Below, piece after piece: positions 9,009 through 17,387 of a stretch of 64,000 nucleotides of DNA. The notes below the pieces were generated by a model, which was not told the origin of the DNA, made no database searches, and saw only the letters and a list, made by a program, of their open reading frames with translations. The number at the start of each line of letters is the position of its first letter. Position 1 is the stretch's first letter. Source of the DNA: Stenotrophomonas sp. BIO128-Bstrain (lineage in GTDB: Bacteria > Pseudomonadota > Gammaproteobacteria > Xanthomonadales > Xanthomonadaceae); NCBI RefSeq assembly GCF_030128875.1, contig NZ_CP124620.1:124001-188000 (forward strand), written 5' to 3'. The translations under genes were made by a program, and so were the position numbers.

Positions 9009-10311
9009 GACGACCCTCGTGCCCGGGTCGCCGGCCTCCCGCGCTGGCCGCTGGGCGCCGTGGTGGGTCATCGCGTTCGTTGCGCTGTGGCCGTTGCCGG
9101 GCATCGCCGAAGGCGTGCTGGTGCTCGGCGCGCTGTATGCGGCAGTGCGCATGGTGCAGCTGCGGCTGCAGGGCAATCAGCGCCTGCTCAGCAGCCCGGC
9201 GTGGGCGCTGACCAGCATCCTGTTCCTGGGCTATTGGCTGCCACAGGCAGTGTCCGCCTTCGATGCGATCGACCCTGGCACCGCGTGGCGCAAAACCGCC
9301 GCCGGCCTGCGCTACCTGCCCTTCATGTGGCTGGTGGCGATAGCCGTGGCCACCCCGCAGCGGCGCGCGCTGACCCTGGGCGGTCTGGCCGCGATCACCG
9401 GTCTGTGGACCCTCGATGCATTGGCGCAGGCCCTCCTCGGCAGCAGTCCGTTGTTCTGGTCGATGGACCAGCTCAAGTGGGCCGTCAGTGGTCACGGCCT
9501 GTGCTCGCCTGAAGAGATGGCGCTGGTGGACCGGCTCAGCGGGGTGCTCGGCCCCTGCAATCTCAAATTCGGCCAGGTGCTGGCCAGCCTCTCGCCGTTC
9601 CTGCTGTTCGCTGCCTCCCGCCGCGCCGGCATTCTCGGCTGGTCGCTGGTAGCGGCTGCGGTGGGCGTGGTGCTGGTGCTGGCCGGTTCGCGCGCGGCCT
9701 GGCTGACCTATGCGCTGGTGCTGGTGTTCTCCGGCTGGCGCCTGATCGGCGTGCGCGGGCTGCTGGCCTGCGTCGCCTTCGGTGCGGTGGCAGCGGTCGT
9801 CCTGACCGTGACCGTGCCCCAGGTCGGCGACCGCGTTGCGCGTACCGCCATGGCCTGGGAGGGTGAGAGCGATGGCGTCAACCAAGCCCTGTCCGGCCGC
9901 GCGCAGATCTGGGCGGCAGCTGCCTGCATGATCGAAGCGCACCCCATCAACGGCGTCGGCGCGCGTGGCTTCCGCGACGCCTACCCGGCCTGCAACCCGG
10001 ACCCTGCTGCCCAGGAAGTCTGGGGCGCGGGTCCGGCACTGCACGCGCACCAGATCGTGCTCGAGATCCTGTCTGAAACCGGCATCCTCGGCCTGCTGCT
10101 GTGGCTGGCGGCGGTCGCACAGGCGTGGCGCGCGTGGCGCTTCGCGCCGGCCCAGGCCCGTGAGCGCGCACGCCCGGCGATGCTGGCGCTGGCGGTGACC
10201 GTGTTCCCGCTCAACACGCATCTGGCGTTCTATTCCACCTTCTGGGGTGGCCTCACGCTGTTGTTGGCCGCGCTGTATGCCGGCAGTCTGTTGGCACGCG
10301 ACGACGGGTAG
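8989..10311 (+). CDS. O-antigen ligase / polymerase family membrane protein
   Basis: This 440-residue multi-pass inner-membrane protein of the Wzy_C/WaaL family has about 10-12 hydrophobic segments. The family signature is the large periplasmic loop with SGRAQIWAAAACMIEAHPINGVGARGF and the downstream HAHQIVLEILSETGILGLLL. Such proteins join O-antigen to lipid A-core or polymerise repeat units; sequence alone does not separate the two roles. The start at 8989 (MPPSSAETT) lies inside the end of the upstream glycosyltransferase gene. The stop codon TAG is the last three bases of a GTAG repeat head. Confidence 0.87.
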   Translation: MPPSSAETTLVPGSPASRAGRWAPWWVIAFVALWPLPGIAEGVLVLGALYAAVRMVQLRLQGNQRLLSSPAWALTSILFLGYWLPQAVSAFDAIDPGTAWRKTAAGLRYLPFMWLVAIAVATPQRRALTLGGLAAITGLWTLDALAQALLGSSPLFWSMDQLKWAVSGHGLCSPEEMALVDRLSGVLGPCNLKFGQVLASLSPFLLFAASRRAGILGWSLVAAAVGVVLVLAGSRAAWLTYALVLVFSGWRLIGVRGLLACVAFGAVAAVVLTVTVPQVGDRVARTAMAWEGESDGVNQALSGRAQIWAAAACMIEAHPINGVGARGFRDAYPACNPDPAAQEVWGAGPALHAHQIVLEILSETGILGLLLWLAAVAQAWRAWRFAPAQARERARPAMLALAVTVFPLNTHLAFYSTFWGGLTLLLAALYAGSLLARDDG

Positions 10312-10330
10312 AGCCACGCCATGCGTGGCT
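10308..10330. repeat. SMAG-type GTAG palindrome
   Basis: GTAG followed by AGCCACGC, loop CAT and GCGTGGCT. It supplies the TAG stop of the upstream gene and flanks the RAYT gene on its left. Confidence 0.8.
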
Positions 10331-10418
10331 GCTTGTGGCCCGGGTATGGGGACATGCCGACGCACATGCGCGCCATCCACCGATGGGCTCCACGCCCCGG
10401 CCAACGCACTCTCGTGCG

Positions 10419-10874
10419 ATGGCCAGCCAACGCCTCCAACGCGGCCGATACTCGCATCCAGGGTATTGCTACGCGCTCACCACCACCACGCACGACAGGC
10501 GCAAGTGGTTCGAGGATCCCCTCAATGCAGAGGTAATCATCGACACGCTGCGCTACATGGATCGTTGCGGGGTCAGTTGCACGTTAGCTTGGGTGGTAAT
10601 GCCGGACCACGTGCATTGGTTGATCCAATTGCGGCAAGACACCTTGGCTCGTTGCATGCTGCTGTTCAAATCACGCAGCAGCCGATTGTTGAATGAGCGT
10701 CTGCAGCGAAAGGGAAAGCTCTGGCAGCACGGGTACTTCGACCACGCCGTGAGAAATGAGGCATCCTTGCGCCGGCAGGCGCTGTACATCCTCGCCAACC
10801 CGATACGTGCGGGATTGGCCAGTGCGTTGGGGGAGTACCCGCACGCCTGGTCGCGGTGGCCCATGGAAGCGTAG
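10419..10874 (+). CDS. REP-associated tyrosine transposase (RAYT)
   Basis: This is a 151-residue Y1 single-strand transposase-like protein. The family signature is visible: GYCYALTTTTHDR near the N-terminus, the metal-binding HxH within VMPDHVHWLIQL, and the C-terminal LYILANPIRAGL with the candidate nucleophilic Tyr. RAYTs cut and move REP-type palindromes. Three SMAG-like GTAG palindromes border this gene (10308, 10871 and 10915-10969), which is the classical RAYT setting and suggests it mobilised them. The ATG at 10419 precedes MASQRLQRGRYSHPG, the usual N-terminus. The TAG stop lies inside the right-hand repeat. The frame is intact. Confidence 0.9.
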   Translation: MASQRLQRGRYSHPGYCYALTTTTHDRRKWFEDPLNAEVIIDTLRYMDRCGVSCTLAWVVMPDHVHWLIQLRQDTLARCMLLFKSRSSRLLNERLQRKGKLWQHGYFDHAVRNEASLRRQALYILANPIRAGLASALGEYPHAWSRWPMEA

Positions 10875-10969
10875 AGCCACCCCATGGGTGGCTGTTCGCG
10901 GTCAGGCACCCTGCAGCCACCCATGGGGTGGCTCTACCGAGGGGGCAGCCACCCATGGGGTGGCTCTAC
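10871..10969. repeat. Cluster of three SMAG-type GTAG palindromes
   Basis: One forward copy (GTAGAGCCACCCCATGGGTG GCT, 10871-10893) and two inverted copies (10915-10937 and 10947-10969, ending GGTGGCTCTAC). The copies are near-identical with short spacers. The outer GTAGs supply the stops of the RAYT gene (plus) and the LpxL-like gene (minus). Confidence 0.85.
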
Positions 10970-11886
10970 CGGTAATAATCGCTGCGGCCGCCGGGCTGGC
11001 GCTTGAAGCGGCGGTGGATCCACAGGTACTGGTCCGGGGCCTCGCGCACCATCGCTTCGATGGCCTGGTTGACGCGCGCAGTATCGGCCTCGACATCCTC
11101 GCTGGGGAAATTCTCCAGCGGCGCGCCGATCTTCAGGAAGTACTTGCCGCCTTCGCGACGGTGGAAATACGGGATCACCGCGCAGCCGGTCATCCGGGCC
11201 AGCTGGTGCGTGGCGGTGATGGTCGAAGCGGTGTGGCCGAAGAACGGCACGAACACCGTGTCCTTGCCGCGCATGTCCTGGTCCGGCGCGTACCAGAGGA
11301 AGCCGCCCTTCTTCAGATGCCGCACCGTGGCGCGGATGTCTTCGTTGGCGTACATCGCCTTGGCGTAGCGCAGGCGGCCGAACTTCACCGCCCACTCGTA
11401 CACCGGGTTGCGATGCTTGCGGTACATGCCGGAGAGCTCGACGTGGTCGCACAGCAGGCGGCCGCACATCTCCAGCGTCATGAAGTGGCCGGACACCAGC
11501 AGCACCCCACGGCCCTCGGCCTGCATGCGGTGCAGGTGCTCCAGCCCCTCGATCTGCACCTGCGGGCGGATGCTGTCGATGCTGCCCCACCAGGCCCGGG
11601 CGAATTCAAAGATGCCCACGCCCAGCGCGTCGAAGCTGTCGCGCAGCAGGCGCTGGCGCCAGGCGTCGTCCTTCTCGGGGAAGCACAGCTTCAGGTTGAC
11701 CTCGGCGGCACGCCGGCGGCTGCTGGCCAGCCGGTAGGCGACCGTGCCGACACCGCGGCCAAGCGCACGCTGCAGCATCCACGGCAGGCGGGCGATCGCG
11801 AAGGCGACCAGCATGAAAGCGAAGGTCGGCCAGTGGCGCGGATTGCGCAGGGACGGCCGGGTGGCGGTGGAAGCGTTATCGGACAT
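10966..11886 (-). CDS. LpxL/HtrB-family lipid A biosynthesis lauroyl acyltransferase
   Basis: This 306-residue inner-membrane-anchored enzyme adds a secondary acyl chain to the Kdo2-lipid A precursor from acyl-ACP. An N-terminal hydrophobic helix (FAFMLVAFAIARLPWML) precedes the catalytic HX4E motif, GHFMTLE with His134 and Glu139. Later come the family blocks GMYRKHRNPVYEW, RATVRHLKKGGFLWYAPDQD and VFVPFFGHTASTIT, and a C-terminal YLWIHRRFKRQPGG. It is divergent from waaA, whose Kdo product is the substrate of LpxL. LpxL versus LpxM is not decided by sequence alone. The TAG stop comes from a SMAG repeat. Confidence 0.9.
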   Translation of the reverse strand: MSDNASTATRPSLRNPRHWPTFAFMLVAFAIARLPWMLQRALGRGVGTVAYRLASSRRRAAEVNLKLCFPEKDDAWRQRLLRDSFDALGVGIFEFARAWWGSIDSIRPQVQIEGLEHLHRMQAEGRGVLLVSGHFMTLEMCGRLLCDHVELSGMYRKHRNPVYEWAVKFGRLRYAKAMYANEDIRATVRHLKKGGFLWYAPDQDMRGKDTVFVPFFGHTASTITATHQLARMTGCAVIPYFHRREGGKYFLKIGAPLENFPSEDVEADTARVNQAIEAMVREAPDQYLWIHRRFKRQPGGRSDYYR

Positions 11887-11981
11887 GCCTCGATTCTAAT
11901 GGATGCGCCCGGATGCGTCCCGGCAGGGCCATCACGGCGGCGCGGCGTGTCTTCCCCGCGCCGCTCCCGTATCCTTTGCCC

Positions 11982-13280
11982 ATGCGTAAAAGCCCTGTCG
12001 AATGGATCCTGCGCGGCCTGTACTCGGCCGTGCTCTACCTGCTGTTGCCGATCACCGTGTACCACCTGGTGTGGCGGGGCTTCCGGGTGCGCGAGTACTT
12101 CCAGCGCTGGGATGAGCGCTATGCCTCCTATCCGCACTCCAGCGGCCAGCCCCGGGTCTGGCTGCACGCGGTCTCGGTGGGTGAGGTGAACGCCGCAGCG
12201 CCACTGGTGAACGCCTTGCGTGCGCTGCGTCCGGACATCCGCTGGGTGATCACCACCATCACCCCGACCGGCTCCGAACGGGTCCGCGCGCTGTGGGGCG
12301 ATGCGGTCGACCACGTGTACCTGCCGTACGACGTGCCGGGCAGCGTCGGTCGCTTCCTCGGCCACTTCAAGCCGAGCCTGGCGCTGATCCTGGAAACCGA
12401 GCTGTGGCCGAACCTGCTGTTCGGGTGCCGCGACCGCAGGATCCCGGTCTACATCCTCAACGCGCGGTTGTCGGCGCGCTCGCTGCGCGGCTACCGCCTG
12501 CTGCGGCCGCTGATCGGCCGCGCGCTGCGTACCGTGACCTGTGTGGCGGCGCAATCGGCCGACGATGCCGAGCGCTTCATCCAGCTCGGCGCCCGCCCGG
12601 ACCAGGTGCAGCCGCTGGGCAATCTGAAATTCGATATCGCCACGCCGAACGTGCAGGACTTCATCGCGCGCTTCCATGAGCTGGTGCCCGCCCAGCATCC
12701 GGTCTGGATCGCCGCCAGTACGCACGAGGGCGAAGAGCAGGCCACCATCGATCTGCACCGCCGCCTGCGCGAGGCGGTGCCGGGCCTGCTGCTGTTGTGG
12801 GCGCCACGGCATCCCGAGCGCTTCCCAAGGGTGGAAGCGCTGGCCCGCGAGCAGGGCTGGAAGGTGGCCACGCGCCGCCAGCAGCAGTGGCCGCAGGCCG
12901 ATACCGATGTGTTCGTGATCGATACGCTTGGCGAGTTGATGTCGTTCTACGGGTGCGCCCAGGTGGCCTTCGTCGGTGGCAGCCTGCAGGCCATCGGGGG
13001 GCACAACCTACTGGAGCCGGCGGCAATGGGCACCGCAGCAGTCACCGGCCCGCACCTGCACAACTTCGCCGAGATTTCCCGGCGCATGCGCGAGGCCGGT
13101 GCGGTGGTCATTGCCGAGGATGCCAACGGGGTCGGCGATGCACTGCTGACCCTGCTGCGTGATCCGCAGGCCCGCGAGGACATGGCCCGGGCGGGCTGCG
13201 CGCTGGTGAGCAACGGGCGCGGCGCACTGAAGCGCACCGTGGCCCTGATCGCCCCGCAGTTGCCGCCGCCGGTGGCCTGA
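11982..13280 (+). CDS. waaA: 3-deoxy-D-manno-octulosonic acid (Kdo) transferase
   Basis: This 432-residue GT30 enzyme (KdtA/WaaA) transfers Kdo from CMP-Kdo to lipid IVA at the cytoplasmic face of the inner membrane. One N-terminal membrane helix (LRGLYSAVLYLLLPITVYHL) is followed by LHAVSVGEVNAA with the proposed catalytic base Glu68. Next are TTITPTGSERV, ILETELWPNLL and VYILNARLSARSLRGY. The CMP-binding half has ASTHEGEEQ, APRHPERFPRV and VGGSLQAIGGHNLLEPAA. All the family signatures are intact and in order. The ATG at 11982 matches the usual short N-terminus. It is divergent from the LpxL-like gene, with about 95 bases between them. Confidence 0.95.
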   Translation: MRKSPVEWILRGLYSAVLYLLLPITVYHLVWRGFRVREYFQRWDERYASYPHSSGQPRVWLHAVSVGEVNAAAPLVNALRALRPDIRWVITTITPTGSERVRALWGDAVDHVYLPYDVPGSVGRFLGHFKPSLALILETELWPNLLFGCRDRRIPVYILNARLSARSLRGYRLLRPLIGRALRTVTCVAAQSADDAERFIQLGARPDQVQPLGNLKFDIATPNVQDFIARFHELVPAQHPVWIAASTHEGEEQATIDLHRRLREAVPGLLLLWAPRHPERFPRVEALAREQGWKVATRRQQQWPQADTDVFVIDTLGELMSFYGCAQVAFVGGSLQAIGGHNLLEPAAMGTAAVTGPHLHNFAEISRRMREAGAVVIAEDANGVGDALLTLLRDPQAREDMARAGCALVSNGRGALKRTVALIAPQLPPPVA

Positions 13281-13325
13281 TCGCAGGCCTGATCGCGCGA
13301 TGCGACGACCAGGCCCGCGCGTGCG

Positions 13326-14708
13326 TCAGGCAGCGGCGACCAGCAGGTCGCCCAGGAAGGCGTAGGCAAAGCCGAAGTAGATGAACACGCCGACCAGGTC
13401 CATCACCGAGGTGATCATCGGGGCCGACAGCGTGGCCGGATCCGCCCCGATGCGGCGTGCGGCGAACGGCAGCAATGCGCCGATGATGCCGCCCAGCGCG
13501 GTGCACACCAGCATGCTCGAGCCCACCACCAGCAGCACGTCCATGCCCACGCCCTTGCTGAAATAGGCCAGGACCGCTTCCAGCACGGCGATGCTGATGC
13601 CCAGCGCGGCGGCCACCGGCAGTTCGCGTTTGATCACGAACGCCACATCGCGCCAGCTCAGTTTCAATTCGCCCAGTGCCATGCTGCGGATCACCAGCGT
13701 GGCCGACTGGCTGCCGGTGTTGCCGCCCATGTCCACGATCGGGGCGATGAAGGCGGCCAGCACGATCACCTGCGACAGCAGCTCTTCCTGCGCGGCCACG
13801 AAGGTGCTGGTGACGATGCCGAAGCAGGTCAGGATCGCCAGCCAGAACACCCGCACTCGGAACATCTGCTTCAGTGGCGTGCTGCGAACGTCCAGGTCGT
13901 TGCCGTGCGCGCTCACCGTGCCGCCGAAGCGCGCCAGCTGCGAGGCGTCCTGTTCCTTGTCGATGTCCATCGCATCGTCGACGGTGACGATGCCGATCAT
14001 GCGGTCTCCGCCGTTGGTGACCGGCAGCGCGAGCAGATCGTAGCGACGGATCAGCTCGGCGGCCTGCAGTCGCGGCCAATGTGCCTTCGCGGCGATCGGC
14101 TGCTCATGCATGACCGAGGCGACCGTGCGGTTCTCGTTGGCCAGGACCAGATCGCGCAGCGCCACGGTGCCGCGCAGGCGCAGGGTGTGGTCGAGCACGA
14201 ACAGGATGTTCACCGTCTCGCTGTGCAGCGCGGTGGCGCGGATGTGTGAAAGCGCCTGCGCGACCGTCATTTCCGGCGAGACCCAGACATAGTCGGACGT
14301 CGTCGCCGAACCGACCGTGCCCTCGGGATAGGACGCCATCTTGAGGATGTCGTCGCGTTCCACCTTGGTCAGCGCCGGCAGCAGTGCCTGCTTGGCGTCA
14401 TCGCCAAGGCGGTTGAACAGATCGGCACGATCATCCGATGGCATGTGTTCGAACAGCTGCACTACCGCCTCGCGCGGCATCGCGGCCAGCAGTTGATCCT
14501 GGCGGAGCTCGGCGAAGTGCGCGAACAGAGCCGCGCGCGCCGGTGGCGCGAGCGTCATCAGCAAGGGCAGCGTCCTGTCCACGCTCAGCGCGTCGAGCGC
14601 ATCGACCAGATCGGACGGATGGGTGGTCGCGGCGATGCTGGCAAAGCCAGCGGCGTCGAGGGAGAGCGAGAGGGTGCGGATCGAGAACAGGAGGTCTTCG
14701 CGGTTCAT
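13326..14708 (-). CDS. mgtE: Magnesium transporter MgtE
   Basis: This is a 460-residue magnesium channel. The N-terminal superhelical domain (about 1-135: LADAL-like repeats, FNRLGDDAKQALLPAL) is followed by two CBS domains (about 140-265, with VIGI-like IGIVTVDDAMDI at the end) and five C-terminal membrane helices. The conserved pore segment PIVDMGGNTGSQSATLVIRSMALGE contains the essential Asp and GNTGSQ. CBS and N domains gate the channel according to cytoplasmic Mg2+. An outer-membrane-like gene lies 174 bases upstream on the same strand and may share its promoter. Confidence 0.95.
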   Translation of the reverse strand: MNREDLLFSIRTLSLSLDAAGFASIAATTHPSDLVDALDALSVDRTLPLLMTLAPPARAALFAHFAELRQDQLLAAMPREAVVQLFEHMPSDDRADLFNRLGDDAKQALLPALTKVERDDILKMASYPEGTVGSATTSDYVWVSPEMTVAQALSHIRATALHSETVNILFVLDHTLRLRGTVALRDLVLANENRTVASVMHEQPIAAKAHWPRLQAAELIRRYDLLALPVTNGGDRMIGIVTVDDAMDIDKEQDASQLARFGGTVSAHGNDLDVRSTPLKQMFRVRVFWLAILTCFGIVTSTFVAAQEELLSQVIVLAAFIAPIVDMGGNTGSQSATLVIRSMALGELKLSWRDVAFVIKRELPVAAALGISIAVLEAVLAYFSKGVGMDVLLVVGSSMLVCTALGGIIGALLPFAARRIGADPATLSAPMITSVMDLVGVFIYFGFAYAFLGDLLVAAA

Positions 14709-14882
14709 GGTGGTTCTCCAGCAGAAAGCGGCGCGTGGGGTGACAACGCGCAGTGATGAGGTACAGGCGTGGGACGCATCGGCGTGCGCCCGGGCGAGGC
14801 AGGCAGGGAGTGCGTGCGCGCCGCGTACGCAGCGCAGGTGGCCGGCAGGATCAGTCGGTGCGGTCAGCCGGCACGCGCGGCA

Positions 14883-15551
14883 TTACGGCGCGGCGGCGAG
14901 ATTGAGGCCCAGCGTGATCCACTGCCCGTCGCGCCGGTGGTGGGCACGTCCCGCGAGCAGATCCACGCTGGCGCCCCGCCAGAGTTCGTGGCGCACGCCG
15001 AACTGGCTGCTGCGCTGGCGCGCCGCATCGCGGGCGGTTTCGGCCAGCAGTGACCACTGCGGTGCAGCGACGACTTCCACGCCGATGCCATCGGTGCGGC
15101 CCCGTGTATCGTCCGTGCGTGCCCAGCCCAGGTTGAGGTGCAGCAGGGTGCGATCCGACGCGCCGAGCACCACCGTCAGCGGTGCATTGAGGCTCCAATC
15201 GTCGGCGCGCGGGCGGTGCCAGTCGCTGCCGAGGCCGGCACTGATCGCCACGCCCCAGCGGCGCTGAGCCAGATCACGCAGTACCCGCTTGGCGCCCACG
15301 GCCCACTGCGTCGTCGAGGTGGCGTGTTGATGGCTGACGCCGAGCGACCATTCGGTATCGGCGAACGTGCAGCCCGGTAGGGCCGTCCAGTCGTTGCCGG
15401 CATCGGTATGGCGGCCCCAGCTTTCCAACTGGCAGCGACCGGCATCGGTGATGGAGGCGTCGTCCACCATCAGGCTGGCGGCGGCGCGGGTGTCGAGCGG
15501 AAGCATCACCACGGCCACGAGGGGCAGGGCGAACACACGGGAAACGTGCAT
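14883..15551 (-). CDS. Putative secreted or outer-membrane beta-barrel protein, unknown function
   Basis: This is a 222-residue exported protein. An N-terminal signal peptide ends near LDTRAAA. It then starts with the pattern VDDASITDAGRCQLESWGRH, common at the N-terminus of small outer-membrane proteins of the DUF2490/MetA-like sort. The rest alternates polar and hydrophobic residues, as expected for beta strands (WGVAISAGLGSDW, LLHLNLGWARTDD, QWITLGLNLAAAP). No catalytic motif is recognised. The ATG at 15551 is chosen because it gives the signal peptide and has GGAGA at a good distance. It precedes mgtE on the same strand, so a role near divalent-metal homeostasis is possible but only inferred from position. 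Confidence 0.7.
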   Translation of the reverse strand: MHVSRVFALPLVAVVMLPLDTRAAASLMVDDASITDAGRCQLESWGRHTDAGNDWTALPGCTFADTEWSLGVSHQHATSTTQWAVGAKRVLRDLAQRRWGVAISAGLGSDWHRPRADDWSLNAPLTVVLGASDRTLLHLNLGWARTDDTRGRTDGIGVEVVAAPQWSLLAETARDAARQRSSQFGVRHELWRGASVDLLAGRAHHRRDGQWITLGLNLAAAP

Positions 15552-15815
15552 GGGCAATCTCCAGGCAAACGGAAACGCCAGCGGCACCCTTCTTGGGGTC
15601 GGTGGAACGGCGATACGGATGATGCGAGGCGGGCGAGCGTGTCAGCTGCGCCGGTGGGCCCCGTCCTGTGCGGACGGAACCGACCTTGGGGTCAGTGGGT
15701 CCGTCGGCTCAGGAGCAGCAACGAGATCGACTATGACTGTCCAAGGAGGGGGCCTCTGGAGGGAAAGGGAAGGTGGTGCGGGGCGGACCTTAGTCGGCCG
15801 CTGCCGGAGGGTCAA
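15552..15815 (-). promoter_or_regulatory. Promoter and long structured 5' leader upstream of the outer-membrane-like gene and mgtE
   Basis: The minus strand has TTGACC (15815-15810), a 17-base spacer and TAAGGT (15792-15787), a good sigma-70 promoter. The transcript would carry about 230 untranslated bases. They contain a hairpin (15672-15705: GACGGACC...GACC CCAA GGTC GG..TCCGTC) and two 14-base copies of CTTGGGGTCRGTGG (plus-strand sense, 15592-15605 and 15685-15698). It resembles no riboswitch I can identify; M-box consensus is not evident. Confidence 0.55.
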
Positions 15816-15956
15816 GCCCTTTTTCACGGCACGTGCCGGACTGGGGACCGGTTCACGGTGGAGAGTGTGCGCGGGTAGGCATCGCACGAAGCGGTCGCGA
15901 TGGCGGCCGCCACATGGGCAGCATCTGTGGCATGTCGCGATCACCACCTTGCACGC
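15816..15956. other. Intergenic DNA without recognised features
   Basis: About 140 bases between the mgtE-side promoter and the tolC terminator. No gene, repeat or RNA is recognised here. Confidence 0.5.
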
Positions 15957-15990
15957 AAAAAAAAACCACCCGCAGGCGGGTGGTTTTTTC
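15957..15990 (-). terminator. Bidirectional Rho-independent terminator after tolC
   Basis: AACCACCCGC ag GCGGGTGGTT (15964-15985) is flanked by an A run on the left and a T run on the right, so it can terminate in both directions. It follows tolC (minus strand). Confidence 0.85.
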
Positions 15991-16009
15991 TCTCGCCGTG
16001 CGCCGTCGA

Positions 16010-17371
16010 TCAGTTGACGGTGGTGCTCGGCGTGGCCGCCTTCTGGGTCAGCAGGCGGTTGATGTCCTGCAGTTCGGCGATGTCCAGCGTGCCGACGGCC
16101 TGGCCCAGCTGCAGGCGGTTCTGCAGGAAGGTGTAGCGGGCGTTGGCGTAGTCCAGCTGCGCGGAGAACAGGATGCGCTGGTTCTGGATCACGTCCAGCA
16201 CGGTACGCGTACCGACTTCCAGGCCGACCTGCGAGGCGTCATAGGCGCTCTGTGCCGACACGACCGCCAGGCGACGCGCTTCCACTTCGCTGATGCCCGC
16301 CACCAGGGTCTGGTAGGCGTTGCGGGTGTTGCGGTCCAGGGCACGCTTCTGCTGCTCGTAACCGTCCTGGGCGATGTCACGCTGGGCCAGCGCCTGGCGC
16401 ACGCCGGACTGGGTGGCGCCGCCGGAGAAGATCGGCACGTTCAGAGTCAGGCCGACGCTGTTGGTGCGGCGGTCCGGGCTGAAGCTGCCGCTGTCGCCGA
16501 CCACATCACCCCAGCTGGCCGACTTGCCGGCAGTGGCACCGATCGACAGGGTCGGGTAGTGCGCGCCGCGGGCGGCCGAGACGCCGGATTCGGCAGCGTT
16601 GACCTTCAGTTCCTGCGCCTTCAGCGCCGGATTCTGCGCAACGGCCTCGTTCACCAGCGTATCGATGGTGGCGTACTTGGCCGGCAGCTCCGGACGGAAA
16701 TCGGCCGGCAGGGCGCGCAGGTCGGTGACCGGCTGGCCGGTCAGTTCGGTCAGCGCCTGGTAGGCGTCGGCCAGGGTGTTCTGCGCGATGATCGTGTTGG
16801 CGCGCGCCTGGTCGTACTGGGCGCGGGCTTCGTGCACGTCGGTGATCGGGGCCAGGCCCACTTCCAGGCGCTTGTCGGCGAAGTCGAACTGCTTCTTGGC
16901 AGCGGCTTCGTTGGTCTGCGCGGCCGACAGCGATTCAATGCCCACCAGCACGTTGAAGTACGCCGCCGAGGTGCGCACGATCAGGTCGTCGTTGGCCGAA
17001 TCCAGGGTGAAATCCGCTGCGCGGCTCAGTTCGCGCTGCGAACGCAGGTTGGCGAACTGGGTGAAGTTGAAGACCGTCTGGCTGCCGTTGATCGTGTAGT
17101 TCCGGCTCTTGGTGGTGAACGAGCTGGAGGTCAGATCATGGTTCGGGTTGGTGCGGCTGCGGTTGAGCGAGGCCTCGCCATTGAGCTGCGGCAGCAATGC
17201 GGCACGCGCCTGCACGGCGCCTTCCTTGTCATACAGGCGGGTCGACTCGGCAGCCGAGAGCTGCGGATCGCCGTTGCGCGCCATTTCGTAGACCTGCAGC
17301 AGGTCGGCGGCAGAGGCGGTCATCGGCAGCAGGGCGGCGGCCAGCGCAAGGGCGAGGGATCGGCGGATCAT
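16010..17371 (-). CDS. tolC: TolC-family outer-membrane efflux channel
   Basis: This is a 453-residue outer-membrane channel of type I secretion and RND efflux systems. A signal peptide (MIRRSLALALAAALLPMTASA) is followed by two repeats of the OEP domain. Family marks are DLLQVYEMARNGDPQLSAAE near the N-terminus, LPQLNGEASLNRS, GLAPITDVHEARAQYDQARA and, in the second half, LEVGTRTVLDVIQNQRILFSAQ and DYANARYTFLQNRLQLGQA. Start 17371 has a GGAAG ribosome site. It lies 17 bases after pcm. The tolC-pcm-smeRo order facing smeO-smeP is that described for the SmeOP-TolC(Sm) system of S. maltophilia, so this channel probably serves that pump and others. Confidence 0.93.
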   Translation of the reverse strand: MIRRSLALALAAALLPMTASAADLLQVYEMARNGDPQLSAAESTRLYDKEGAVQARAALLPQLNGEASLNRSRTNPNHDLTSSSFTTKSRNYTINGSQTVFNFTQFANLRSQRELSRAADFTLDSANDDLIVRTSAAYFNVLVGIESLSAAQTNEAAAKKQFDFADKRLEVGLAPITDVHEARAQYDQARANTIIAQNTLADAYQALTELTGQPVTDLRALPADFRPELPAKYATIDTLVNEAVAQNPALKAQELKVNAAESGVSAARGAHYPTLSIGATAGKSASWGDVVGDSGSFSPDRRTNSVGLTLNVPIFSGGATQSGVRQALAQRDIAQDGYEQQKRALDRNTRNAYQTLVAGISEVEARRLAVVSAQSAYDASQVGLEVGTRTVLDVIQNQRILFSAQLDYANARYTFLQNRLQLGQAVGTLDIAELQDINRLLTQKAATPSTTVN

Positions 17372-17387
17372 TGCGGCTTCCTTGGAC

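Noticed and set aside
15552..15780. M-box or yybP-ykoY riboswitch before mgtE
   Set aside because: Metal-riboswitch consensus blocks could not be found; kept only as an unclassified structured leader.
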